Shown in pieces: positions 39,278-48,515 of a stretch of DNA of 64,000 nt (position 1 is the stretch's first letter; each line of letters starts with the position of its first letter). The translations under genes were made by a program, and so were the position numbers. Location of the stretch: assembly GCA_024637225.1 (NCBI GenBank), contig JAGXFP010000034.1:62001-126000 (forward strand). The letters are read 5' to 3'. The notes below the pieces were generated by a model. The model ran no database searches. It worked only from the letters and a program-made list of their open reading frames with translations, and was not told where the DNA came from. The stretch comes from Desulfobacterales bacterium. Its GTDB lineage: Bacteria; Desulfobacterota; Desulfobulbia; Desulfobulbales; JAGXFP01.

Positions 39278-41647
39278 TTACTGTACGCTGCTCTTCGGAA
39301 TCGAAGTGATGTAACCCGGGGTGGTCATGGTGATCGGCATGTGATGCGTATCGGTTTGACCGGATGCACAGTAGACAGAATCACCTGCACACAACTGGAC
39401 AGTAGGATCTGTAGTATCAAGCATCCCATAAGGAATGGTTTGGTCTACAACCGTATTACCGTTGGCAAGATCGATCGAACCGTAATGCAGATCGCCGTTT
39501 ACATCCTTGTTGTAAGTAGACCAGTACAGGTAATCGCCGTCAAGACGGGCATCATGCAGATAGTAGCCGTTGGCCGCGTTGCTAGGTGCAGTAACATTGA
39601 TTCTACCAGTAGACACGACAATCGGAGCCGCGGTATTACTCGGATCAACCGTCAGATCGACCTTGGCAAAATGACCGCCATGGCCGGCTACGTAAACGGT
39701 ACCGCTGTATGTGCCGTCGCCATCGTCTGCGACTACACCATCCAGACCACAGAGAACAGCATTTTTCTTGTAACCATGACACTCGTTACAGACCGAGACC
39801 GGTTCGCCGATCGGGGCGCCGTTTTCAACGTCGTAAAGCTGCAACGCACCATCCTTATAACCCTGAACAGCAGTGTCCGCGTCATCCGCATAGGGCAGGG
39901 TTCGCAGAGTCAGGAGGGCATACTTTCCATCGGAGGTTGAAAGAGCATCATGGTTCTGGCCACCAATTGTGGTATCGCCATCCGTACCATTTTCAACCGC
40001 CAGGGTGTCGGCATTGATTACATAGAAACGGTCGGCGCCGGACAGCAGGATTTTGCTGTCATCAGGCGTCCAGGCGGAACGGAAAGTAATAGTTGCACCC
40101 AGAGGTCCCGAACCGTCACCGCTGACCGTGCCGCTGGTGGTCGTATCGCAATTGGCAATTGTCGGAGCGGCTGCGGCGACGCTGTCGGCATCGAGGATAT
40201 AGAGGCTTGAGTCGCCCGTGGTTGCATTCTCGTTAACCGTGACCAGGAACTTGGTTCTGGTGGTGTTGGTCGAGCCATGCATGAAGAAGTAGTCGGTTCC
40301 AACAATCGAGTCCACGTTAACATTGGTGGTCTCGGTTACGCCTGCCGCACCCGAACCGCAGTACTCAATGGTGGGCTCATCGGTAGCGATAGTAGCCTTG
40401 GGAATGGAAGTTACATAACCAGGGGTGGTCATGGTGATCGGCATATAATGGGTACTGGTCTGACCCGATGCGCAGTAGACTGAGTTGCCGGTTACATCGC
40501 AGTCATAACCATAGGTTTTGTCAACCGTCACCGCCTTGGTAGTCAGGTCCAATGCTCCGTAATGCATATTGCCATACTCGTCCTTGTTGTAGGTAGACCA
40601 GTACAAGGTGTTGCCATCGACCCGGGCATCATGCAGATAGTAGCCGTTGGCCGCGTTGCTAGGCGTGGTAACATCGATTCTACTAGTGGACACGGCAATC
40701 GGAGTCGTGGTATTGCTCGGATCGATCGTCACATCGACCTTGGCGAAATGACCGCCGTGGCCGGCGACATAGACGGTGCCTTCATAGGTATCGGGGGTGC
40801 CTCCGCCGCCGCCGTAACCGGGAGCGGTCCCGGGGACCAAGGTGAGTTCGCCGTCCAGACCGCAGAGAATCGCGGCTCTCTTGTCGCCATGACAGCTGTT
40901 ACAGACCGAGACAGGTTCGCCGATCGGGGCGCCATTGTCAACATCGTAGAGCTGAATCGCACCATCCTTGTTGCCCTGAACGGTAGTATCAGCGTCATCC
41001 GCGTAAGGCAGGGTCCGCAGAGTCAGGAGGGCATATTTGCCGTCGTCGGTGGGCAAGGCATCATGGTTCTGGCCACCGATTGTGGTGTCGCCGTCAATAC
41101 CATTGGTTACGGTCAGAGTGGCGGCATCAATCACATAGAAGCGGTCGGCGCCGGACAGCATGATCTTGCTGTCATCATCGGTCCAGGCGGAACGGAAGGT
41201 AATGGTCGAACCCAGAGGTCCCGAGCCGTCACCGCTGACTACACCGGTATTCGTGACGTCAGGATCGAGGACCGGTGTATTGGCGGCTATACTGTCGGCA
41301 TCGAAGATATATAGCTTGGAATCTCCGGAGGGTGAATTCTGATTAACTGTGATCAGGAATTTTGAATTGTCAGAATTGGTGGAGCCATGCATAAAGTAGT
41401 AGTCGCTTCCAACAAAGGCATCCAGGTTAACATTGGTAGGAACGGCTACTCCGCCTCCGCCCCCGGTGCCGCCGGTATCGCCGCCGCCGGTATCGCCGCC
41501 GCCGGTATCGGTATTTGCGACCACCGGCGCGTCATCGTCGCTGCCGCAACCCTGTAAAGTTACCATGGCAGTGGTCATCATCAATAATGATGCTCCCACT
41601 GCCAGCAATTTGTAGCTAAAGCTTTTTTTCATGCTCATCATTATCAC
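39278..41647 (-). CDS. Lipoprotein with two tandem ~370-aa units, each with one CXXCH haem-binding motif (beta-propeller-like)
   Basis: Lipobox TLQGCGSDDD. Units start VNLDAFVGSDYYFMHGSTN and VNVDSIVGTDYFFMHGSTN; CNSCHG and CNECHG motifs. Confidence 0.8.
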   Translation of the reverse strand: MIMMSMKKSFSYKLLAVGASLLMMTTAMVTLQGCGSDDDAPVVANTDTGGGDTGGGDTGGTGGGGGVAVPTNVNLDAFVGSDYYFMHGSTNSDNSKFLITVNQNSPSGDSKLYIFDADSIAANTPVLDPDVTNTGVVSGDGSGPLGSTITFRSAWTDDDSKIMLSGADRFYVIDAATLTVTNGIDGDTTIGGQNHDALPTDDGKYALLTLRTLPYADDADTTVQGNKDGAIQLYDVDNGAPIGEPVSVCNSCHGDKRAAILCGLDGELTLVPGTAPGYGGGGGTPDTYEGTVYVAGHGGHFAKVDVTIDPSNTTTPIAVSTSRIDVTTPSNAANGYYLHDARVDGNTLYWSTYNKDEYGNMHYGALDLTTKAVTVDKTYGYDCDVTGNSVYCASGQTSTHYMPITMTTPGYVTSIPKATIATDEPTIEYCGSGAAGVTETTNVNVDSIVGTDYFFMHGSTNTTRTKFLVTVNENATTGDSSLYILDADSVAAAAPTIANCDTTTSGTVSGDGSGPLGATITFRSAWTPDDSKILLSGADRFYVINADTLAVENGTDGDTTIGGQNHDALSTSDGKYALLTLRTLPYADDADTAVQGYKDGALQLYDVENGAPIGEPVSVCNECHGYKKNAVLCGLDGVVADDGDGTYSGTVYVAGHGGHFAKVDLTVDPSNTAAPIVVSTGRINVTAPSNAANGYYLHDARLDGDYLYWSTYNKDVNGDLHYGSIDLANGNTVVDQTIPYGMLDTTDPTVQLCAGDSVYCASGQTDTHHMPITMTTPGYITSIPKSSVQ

Positions 41648-41896
41648 TCCTTGACGATTTGCATCTTTAATAACTGGCGAGGCGAATAAAAATCGTGCTC
41701 CTTTCCCCTGCCAATGGCGGCCGCAACGGCCAGAGATACCTCCTGCTGTTTTGGTCTCTACTCGATGTCACCTCCCGTTGTAATTAATCGACATTGCCTA
41801 GCGCGGAACATTTGTCATTGAAAAATGTCTGGGGACTGGTTGCCATCTTGAGAACAAACGGTTGTTCTTCCCAGTCACCACCCGCGGTTTTGAATT

Positions 41897-41940
41897 TTAT
41901 ACCACAAGGTTACACCTGTTACTGTCACAATGTGGTATAA
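41897..41940. promoter_or_regulatory. Inverted repeat TTATACCACA-N24-TGTGGTATAA upstream of the CXXCH lipoprotein gene
   Basis: Perfect 10-bp arms in a divergent intergenic region; an 11-mer is shared with the upstream region of the 43454 porin. Confidence 0.4.
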
Positions 41941-42342
41941 ATACAGTTAACACATGTGACACATTGTCGCACTAAAATATATTTTTTTTTTAACAATTAG
42001 AGTTGACCGCTGCTTTCGCGGATAATCTGGATTAAAAAGAAGGAAATGGAATATTTTCAGCCGGGTTTATGCAGGGAGTGAAATCTCGTTTCTGCTTGGA
42101 GAGGACAACGATAGGAGCTTTCTGCCGGCAGGACTTTTGTATAGGGAAGCTTGACGGGATTGCGGCTACAATGATGCGCCATGATAAAAAGAAAATCTCG
42201 CCCACGGCGCCACGGATAGATTAACAAACAATTTACAGATCGATAAGGAAACCCCACTCAAACAGCCATTACGGATTCAGATATATTTTCCTCTATCCGT
42301 CCGGCCCATTGCATTGCTGTGGTTAAGTAAAGGAGACGGTCA

Positions 42343-43323
42343 TTGCGGGTATCTACAAGAACAAGGTATGGCGGAGTTTTAAGGGCGGCAGTGAGCTTCG
42401 GTCTGCTTGGCCTGGTCGCCTTTTTTTTCAGGGAAAGACTGCCGGCGGTGGCCGCCTGCCTGAGGGGCATTTCCCTCCCCCTCTTCCTGGCCTCCCTGGG
42501 TGTTTTCGGTGGAGTAATCGCCTGCAACGCCCTGCGCCTCACTCTCTTTCTGCACTTTCATTCCATCAATCTCCCTTTTGTCCGCGTGCTTTATTTCAAC
42601 ATGATTGCCCTGTTCGTTAATCTCTTTCTGCCCTCAACCCTGGCCGGGGATGCAGCAAAGGCTTATTATATTCACCAATGCAGCGGTGGGCGCCGGGAGG
42701 TCTTCGGACTCGTTATTCTGGACCGGTTCTTTGGCCTGACCAGCCTGGTTGCCTTAAGCTGTACTGCCCTGATTTTCTCGGGCCCGGGAAATTTGCCGGT
42801 AAACATACGGCTGACCATATATATAATGATAGCAATGACTGCCCTGGCCGTTCTTTTTCTGGTTCATCCGGGAATCGCCGGGCTGGTTGACCGCTTTCTC
42901 TCTTCACTGCCGCCGAACCGACTGACCGGACTGCCGAGAACCATCTATTCGCCAATGCAGCTTTCCCGGTACAACAGCAGGATTGTTCTGAAGGCGCTTT
43001 GCCTGTCCCTTGGCGCTCAATTCTTCTATATTCTGAACTACTATCTTATTTCCAAAAGTCTCGGGATCGAGCTTCCTCTTACTTTTTTTATCTTCTTTGT
43101 GCCGATCAACATCGTCCTTGGTCTGGTCCCCTCGATTAACGGTCTCGGCCTGCGCGAAGTTGCCTACCTTTTTTACGCCACCGAATATATTGGTTCCGAA
43201 GAGGCCTTGGCATTATCGCTGTTAAGCACCTTCACCTTGCTGCTTGCAGGTTGCCTGGGCGGGGTGGTTTACTTCATATCGGGCACCGGAAAGCCGGGAA
43301 CCAATATTGGCCGGTGCAGATAA
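42343..43323 (+). CDS. Lysylphosphatidylglycerol synthase TM region/UPF0104-like (flippase-like) membrane protein
   Basis: Multipass; LFVNLFLPSTLAGDAAKAYYI, LVILDRFFGLTSL, NGLGLREVAYLF. Confidence 0.82.
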   Translation: MRVSTRTRYGGVLRAAVSFGLLGLVAFFFRERLPAVAACLRGISLPLFLASLGVFGGVIACNALRLTLFLHFHSINLPFVRVLYFNMIALFVNLFLPSTLAGDAAKAYYIHQCSGGRREVFGLVILDRFFGLTSLVALSCTALIFSGPGNLPVNIRLTIYIMIAMTALAVLFLVHPGIAGLVDRFLSSLPPNRLTGLPRTIYSPMQLSRYNSRIVLKALCLSLGAQFFYILNYYLISKSLGIELPLTFFIFFVPINIVLGLVPSINGLGLREVAYLFYATEYIGSEEALALSLLSTFTLLLAGCLGGVVYFISGTGKPGTNIGRCR

Positions 43324-43453
43324 AATAACTTTCAATTTCTACCACATTGTAGTATGGATTTTAGCTAAACAAGGTATTCTTGGCATTGAAATCGTTTTTG
43401 CAGAAAAGTGATTGAGGTGTTGAGCAACAAAAAAAACCGGAGGACACAAGGGT

Positions 43454-44713
43454 ATGAATCTCAAAAAAAATGGGGGAACAAACATGAAGATTCCGAAAAT
43501 CACTAAATACTGCGTGCCGATGCTGGCGTTTGCCATGCTGGCCGGGCCGTTGCAGAATGGGGCCCAGGCCGGACCGACGATCGAGTTCGGCGATGCGGAC
43601 CAGGGGCTCTTGAAAATAGATTACAAGACCCAGTTCCAACTTTCATCCCGTGACAAAGGCTCGGGGCCTGACAACGAAGATACCACCAATACCATGGGTT
43701 TTCGCCGCAATCGCCTGGCCTTCATCGGCGCCTGGGGAGACATGTACGGCATCTACGTCCAGACCGATTATTTTGAACAATCCGCGCTGGGTACCTTGGG
43801 GGAAAACTCCCCTTCTTTTGGCCCAGGCGACGATAATTTCAGCCTGATCGACGCCCAGGTCCGGATCAAATTCAACGAGATGGCCAGGATTCGGCTCGGC
43901 AAGTTCAAGGCAAACCATACCAGGGAAAACCTGGAAGACTGTTATGCGCCTTTGAGCCTGGACCGTTCGCGCTTTCTGCAGGAACCCTATGTCATATCCA
44001 GGGATACCGGCATCAGCTTATGGGGCAACCTGATCAGCGACAAAGTGCAGTACAAGCTTGATATTCTGGAAGGCAAACCGGCCAATACGGACGACCTCGA
44101 GTCAAACTTCCGTTACTCCGGCCGCATCCATGTTGCCCTGCTCGATCCGGAAAGCGGCTACGGCTATAAAGGCACCTACCTCGGCAAGAAAAAAGTGCTG
44201 ACCATCGGCGCGGGCTTCCAGCATGAGCCAGAAGTGGTTTATCTTGATGCTGTTAATAATTCTCAAGGTGTGACCACTGGTGGTACTGGCGCCGAGGATT
44301 ACAATGCCTACACCGTGGATCTCTTTACCGAGCTCCCCGTGGTTGGCATCGGTACGTTTACCCTGTCGGGCGCCTATATGGACTTCGACTTCGGTGATCG
44401 TCCTTCCGATTTAGATCATGATTCCAACGCCTCCGGCCAGACCGGCGAAAGGGACGGCTATTATGTCAAGGCCGGCTACATGCTGCCCGGTCTGCCTTTG
44501 CAGTTCTTCGGCCGTATGGAGAACTGGACCTTTGCCGAGCTTAACGGTGTACAAGACCACGAACTCGATTGGCTGGGAGTTGGCTTCAATTATTTCATCG
44601 ACGGCCAGGCTAATAAATTAACCCTGGAATACTCGGACGTGGAATTTGACGAACGTGATACAACAGGCAAGGATTTCAGCACCATCGTGGCCCAGTACCA
44701 GTTCCTCTTCTAA
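43454..44713 (+). CDS. Outer-membrane porin (phosphate-selective porin-like)
   Basis: Signal peptide ending NGAQA; alternating beta-strand composition; FRRNRLAFIGAWGDMYGIYVQTDY; terminal aromatic residue (QYQFLF). Confidence 0.78.
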   Translation: MNLKKNGGTNMKIPKITKYCVPMLAFAMLAGPLQNGAQAGPTIEFGDADQGLLKIDYKTQFQLSSRDKGSGPDNEDTTNTMGFRRNRLAFIGAWGDMYGIYVQTDYFEQSALGTLGENSPSFGPGDDNFSLIDAQVRIKFNEMARIRLGKFKANHTRENLEDCYAPLSLDRSRFLQEPYVISRDTGISLWGNLISDKVQYKLDILEGKPANTDDLESNFRYSGRIHVALLDPESGYGYKGTYLGKKKVLTIGAGFQHEPEVVYLDAVNNSQGVTTGGTGAEDYNAYTVDLFTELPVVGIGTFTLSGAYMDFDFGDRPSDLDHDSNASGQTGERDGYYVKAGYMLPGLPLQFFGRMENWTFAELNGVQDHELDWLGVGFNYFIDGQANKLTLEYSDVEFDERDTTGKDFSTIVAQYQFLF

Positions 44714-44758
44714 GGAAACGGTCTGAACAAAAGCTCCTCGGTCCAGGGGAGTGGCAAG

Positions 44759-44795
44759 AGGCGAAGGATTCTTTTGATTCCTTCGCCTTTTTTAT
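44759..44795 (+). terminator. Rho-independent terminator of the porin gene
   Basis: AGGCGAAGGA...TCCTTCGCCT followed by TTTTTATT. Confidence 0.85.
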
Positions 44796-45050
44796 TTACC
44801 CGCCCTCCCCTTAGCAACCCGTTGCAAAACTTCATTTTCCGTTGATGGGGGCAGTCGCGCCAATCTCTCCACCCTGACGCGGAAGGTGCTCCCGGATTCC
44901 CAAGTACAATGTAGAAATTCAAGACACCCCTTTTCGCGGTGGCCGACATTCGCGGCTGAAGCCGCTCCTACAGGGAGGCTTGCGCCGGTTTTTCACGGGC
45001 TGAAAAAGAAGGGGGTTGGTCCTGCCTTCTGCCTTCTGCCTTCTGCCTTC

Positions 45051-45380
45051 TCATCGCCTGAGCAGGGCGATCTTGTTGTAAAGCCAGCCTAAAAAGCCGC
45101 CGCAGATGCTGCCCACCGCGAAGCCGTAGACAAAGCCGATCAGGCTGCCGACAAAACTGACCCGGTAGCCGATGAAATACTGGCCGAGCAGTTGCAGATT
45201 CTGGCCGACATGCTCTCCCCCCTTGATCACCAGCCAGTTGGTCGCGATAAACAGCCCCAGACCACAGACCAGACCGAGGACGATGCCCAGCACCTTGGCG
45301 TTCAACAGCAAAAGACCGCTGAACAGCTTTTCCTCGGTAAATTCATTAAATTCATCTTTTTCATTTTCCATTATCCACAT
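45051..45380 (-). CDS. Small two-TM membrane protein homologous to the C-terminal domain of the 45736..47646 product
   Basis: FIATNWLVIKGGEHVGQNLQLLGQYFIGYRVSFVGSLIGFVYGFAVG. Confidence 0.75.
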   Translation of the reverse strand: MWIMENEKDEFNEFTEEKLFSGLLLLNAKVLGIVLGLVCGLGLFIATNWLVIKGGEHVGQNLQLLGQYFIGYRVSFVGSLIGFVYGFAVGSICGGFLGWLYNKIALLRR

Positions 45381-45419
45381 CCTATTATTTATAGTAGCTC
45401 TTGAAACAGCTTACACCCC

Positions 45420-45500
45420 TGGATTCCCGCTTGAAACGTGCGGGAATGACGGCTCCGGCGTTATCAAGTGTCATTCCGGCAGGTTGTAAGCCGGTATCCA
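45420..45500. repeat. GTCATTCCGGC-type hairpin repeat
   Basis: tggattcccgcttgaaacgtgcgggaatgac ... gtcattccggcaggttgtaagccggtatcca. Confidence 0.65.
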
Positions 45501-45628
45501 TTACCCAGTAACGAAGCCCGGGAAATCGAGTTCTAGCAGAGTTTGATACATAGCCATAATATTTATAGTGGCTGCCGATCCCCCGACCGATCCATGCCTA
45601 GCCCTCCGATCAAATTGCCCCCCTCCCC

Positions 45629-45734
45629 CCGCGGTCACAGGGCGGTGCAGATTGCGGCAAGCGGCCCGGCGATGCGTAGCCCCGCTACGTGAGCCGGGCC
45701 GATCGCCGCAAGATGCGCCGTCATGTGGCCGCGG
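45629..45734. repeat. Nested palindrome element B
   Basis: Arms CCGCGGTCACA (45629-45639) / TGTGGCCGCGG (45724-45734); inner GGCCCGGC...GCGTAGccccgCTACGTgaGCCGGGCC. Confidence 0.85.
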
Positions 45735-45735
45735 G

Positions 45736-47646
45736 CTATAGATGGTCGATCAGGTCGCGCAAGCTCATCATCTCGTTTTTCTTCTTCAGTACATACAGGT
45801 AAAGGGTCAGGAACAGATTTCTCAGATAGGCGCCGGTCCAGGCAAAGAGAAAGGCGGAAAAGAAGGCGTAGGTAAAGGCGATAAAGGCCCCTTCCACCGT
45901 AACGGTGTAGCCGATGAAGTACTGCCCGATCAGCTGAAGGTGCTGACCCAGGTTATCGCCCCCCTTGACGACTAGCCAGCCGGTCGCCAGAAAGATGAGC
46001 AGCCCGGCCAGGGTGCCGGAGGCGGCGGCAAAGGCGAATTCATCCACCCGGGCAAAGGACTGGCGGAGGAGCTTTTCGATCAGGGGCGATTTAGGAATCG
46101 GCAGCTGCTCCTCTTCCAGGTAGGAATCCTCTTCGTTGATTTGCCACAGGTCGTATTCACCGCCGCGGATGTTTTCTGCGGCCAGGATGCCGCTCTGCAT
46201 GGAATGATCCATATTGTTGTAACGGTGCATGCCGTTGCGGCCGACGCTCTGCAAGTTGACGAACCCTTCGAGATAGGCGCGGATCACGGCGAGGTTGGCG
46301 CTGTAACCCCGGTCGTAAACGGGATAGGCCATGGGTTGCCGGATCACGGTGCCGTCGACGACTTCCTCTTTTTCCGCCAAACCGAGTTCGGCCAGCTCCC
46401 CGGCGGCCATCTCGATGAGATCTCGGTCCGCCATCCGCCAGGTGGCATCACCGATATCGCAGAAATACTCCATGCCGATGCTGCCGGTCTCCCCCGCCGG
46501 CACCATGGCCGCACTCCAGTTCTCGAAATTCTGGATGCGGCCGACCCGGACCTCGGGGCTGTGAATGTAGATCCACTGGTCGGGAAAGAGGTCTTTCCGG
46601 TTGACGATCAGGACCACAATCAGAAAGGAGCGGTAGGAAAGATTATCGGCGGCGGCCAGCACCGGCGCGGGCGGGGCGGGATCGAGAATCTTGACCAGCC
46701 GGCTGATCGGAATACTGGAAATCAGCTGCTCGACCGGCATGGTTTCCTCTCCCTCCCCCTCGGACCGGGTCAGGGAGGTGATGCGTACCTGGTCATGGCC
46801 GAGCCGCGTCACCCGGCTATTCAGCCGGACTTCGCCGCCGTGCGCCTCGATATGGTCCCGGAACCGCTCCCACATCATCCCCGGCCCCTTGAGCGGATAT
46901 TGAAAGCTGTCGATGAGACTCTTGACCTTGCCGCCGCCGAACATGGCATTGATCACCGCGCTCTTTAAAGAGAGCCCCTTGATGCGTTGGGCAGCCCAGT
47001 CCGCCTGGATTTGATCGCAGTCCATCCCCCAGACCTTTTCCGTATAGGTCTTGAAAAAAGTCCGGTAAAGCCGCCAGCCGAAACGGTTCGCCACCCACTG
47101 CTCGAAATTTTCCTCCGGCAGCTGGGGCGAGATCTGGGCCCGCAGATAGCTGAGGAGAATCCGGGCGCTCTCGACGATACCGAGATTGAAGAAGGCATTG
47201 GTCAGCTTGAGCGGATAATCGTAAAAGCGCCCCCGGTAGTAGATCCGCGACTGGCGGGCGACGGTGATGAAATCCTCCCCCATCATCTCCCACCAGAGCT
47301 GGTCGATATGGGCCATCCGGGTGAAGAAGCGGTGGCCGCCGATATCGAAAAGATAATCCTTGTAGGACTCGGTCCGGGAGATGCCGCCGACCTTGTCCCC
47401 CATCTCGAAGACCACCGGGCGCATCTTGAGAGCGAGGCATTGATGGGCGGCCGAGAGGCCGGCGGGACCGCCGCCGATGATGATCACCGTGGGTTCGGAG
47501 TGCAAAATCATCTCCCCTTCCCGAGTCTGAAGAGGATCGAGCCGTAAAGAAAGGCGAGGCCGCTGTAAAAAAAATAAAGCCAATGCCAGGGGATGACCAT
47601 AAGGGTAAAGCCAAGCCCTCTTTTCCGGTAGAAAAACCGGTAGCAT
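45736..47646 (-). CDS. FAD-dependent oxidoreductase (amine oxidase/UDP-galactopyranose-mutase-like) with C-terminal membrane domain; start may be METLHSEP-proximal (leader residues uncertain)
   Basis: VIIIGGGPAGLSAAHQCLALKMRPVVFEMGDKVGGISRTESYKDYLFDIGGHRFF; C-terminal FLATGWLVVKGGDNLGQHLQLIGQYFIGYTV. Confidence 0.85.
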   Translation of the reverse strand: MLPVFLPEKRAWLYPYGHPLALALFFLQRPRLSLRLDPLQTREGEMILHSEPTVIIIGGGPAGLSAAHQCLALKMRPVVFEMGDKVGGISRTESYKDYLFDIGGHRFFTRMAHIDQLWWEMMGEDFITVARQSRIYYRGRFYDYPLKLTNAFFNLGIVESARILLSYLRAQISPQLPEENFEQWVANRFGWRLYRTFFKTYTEKVWGMDCDQIQADWAAQRIKGLSLKSAVINAMFGGGKVKSLIDSFQYPLKGPGMMWERFRDHIEAHGGEVRLNSRVTRLGHDQVRITSLTRSEGEGEETMPVEQLISSIPISRLVKILDPAPPAPVLAAADNLSYRSFLIVVLIVNRKDLFPDQWIYIHSPEVRVGRIQNFENWSAAMVPAGETGSIGMEYFCDIGDATWRMADRDLIEMAAGELAELGLAEKEEVVDGTVIRQPMAYPVYDRGYSANLAVIRAYLEGFVNLQSVGRNGMHRYNNMDHSMQSGILAAENIRGGEYDLWQINEEDSYLEEEQLPIPKSPLIEKLLRQSFARVDEFAFAAASGTLAGLLIFLATGWLVVKGGDNLGQHLQLIGQYFIGYTVTVEGAFIAFTYAFFSAFLFAWTGAYLRNLFLTLYLYVLKKKNEMMSLRDLIDHL

Positions 47647-48515
47647 CCCCAGTTCGACACAATTAGCCCGATCATTAAAATACCGGCGGGGCCGGCGGTG
47701 GGCAAGCCGAAGGGCAAGGCAAGAGCGCAGAAAAGCAGCGCGAAGACGAGGAGCACGCTGAAGCGGCTCCGCCGATCTATATTCAGATCATTGACCATTC
47801 TTCCCCTGGCCAGGAGCAATTCCGTCCAGGGCAGGGCCCGGTAGAAAAAATCGGTCTTCAGCAGCGAGCGCCAATCCCAATGCTTGAGATGCTTGACCTG
47901 TAATTCCCGGAGCAGATGGATTTCATGGCCGGCCTCCTTGAGGCGGTAGCCCAGCTCGACATCCTCGATCGTGCCGGGGCAGGCGCCCCCCGACGGCCGA
48001 CAGCGCTCTTCGGCAAAACCGTGCATCTCCCGGAAGACCCCGGCCCGGATTGCCCCGCAACCGGTCCAGAAAGTTGAGGCGTTGCGTTTGCCGGTCTGGT
48101 GGGTGTAGTGGTGGAAAAGATTTTTGTACTGCGAGAGAAAATTGGTCTCGGCCGGGGCATCGTCATAGGAGCCCATCACGGCGCTGACCGCCGGGTGGTT
48201 TGTAAAATAATCCCGGACCCGGGCGACGATATCCGGCGGGACGGTGACATCGGCATCGATAAACAGGAGAATATCCCCCCTGGCCTTTGCACACCCGAGA
48301 TTCCTGGCCCGGCCCGGTCCGGACGGCTCCGGAAGCTCGATAATCACGGCCGGAAAATCCCGGGCCAGCCGCCAGCTCCCGTCGCTCTCGCCGTCAGCCA
48401 CCACGATGATTTCATCGGCCGGCGGCCGGGCGGCGGCAAGCGAGCGCAAACATTTGCCGAAACTTTCGCCGCCGTTATGAACCGGGATGACGACCGAAAC
48501 CGTCCGGGCCATCAC
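47508..48515 (-). CDS. Glycosyltransferase family 2
   Basis: VSVVIPVHNGGESFGKCLRSLAA...ILLFIDADVTVPPDIV; CPGTIEDVELGYRLKEAGHEI. Confidence 0.9.
   Translation of the reverse strand: MMARTVSVVIPVHNGGESFGKCLRSLAAARPPADEIIVVADGESDGSWRLARDFPAVIIELPEPSGPGRARNLGCAKARGDILLFIDADVTVPPDIVARVRDYFTNHPAVSAVMGSYDDAPAETNFLSQYKNLFHHYTHQTGKRNASTFWTGCGAIRAGVFREMHGFAEERCRPSGGACPGTIEDVELGYRLKEAGHEIHLLRELQVKHLKHWDWRSLLKTDFFYRALPWTELLLARGRMVNDLNIDRRSRFSVLLVFALLFCALALPFGLPTAGPAGILMIGLIVSNWGCYRFFYRKRGLGFTLMVIPWHWLYFFYSGLAFLYGSILFRLGKGR

Noticed and set aside
41650-41790. Possible riboswitch (c-di-GMP-like) in the lipoprotein leader
   Set aside because: Could not match the conserved GEMM core sequence; a cmscan against Rfam would be decisive.
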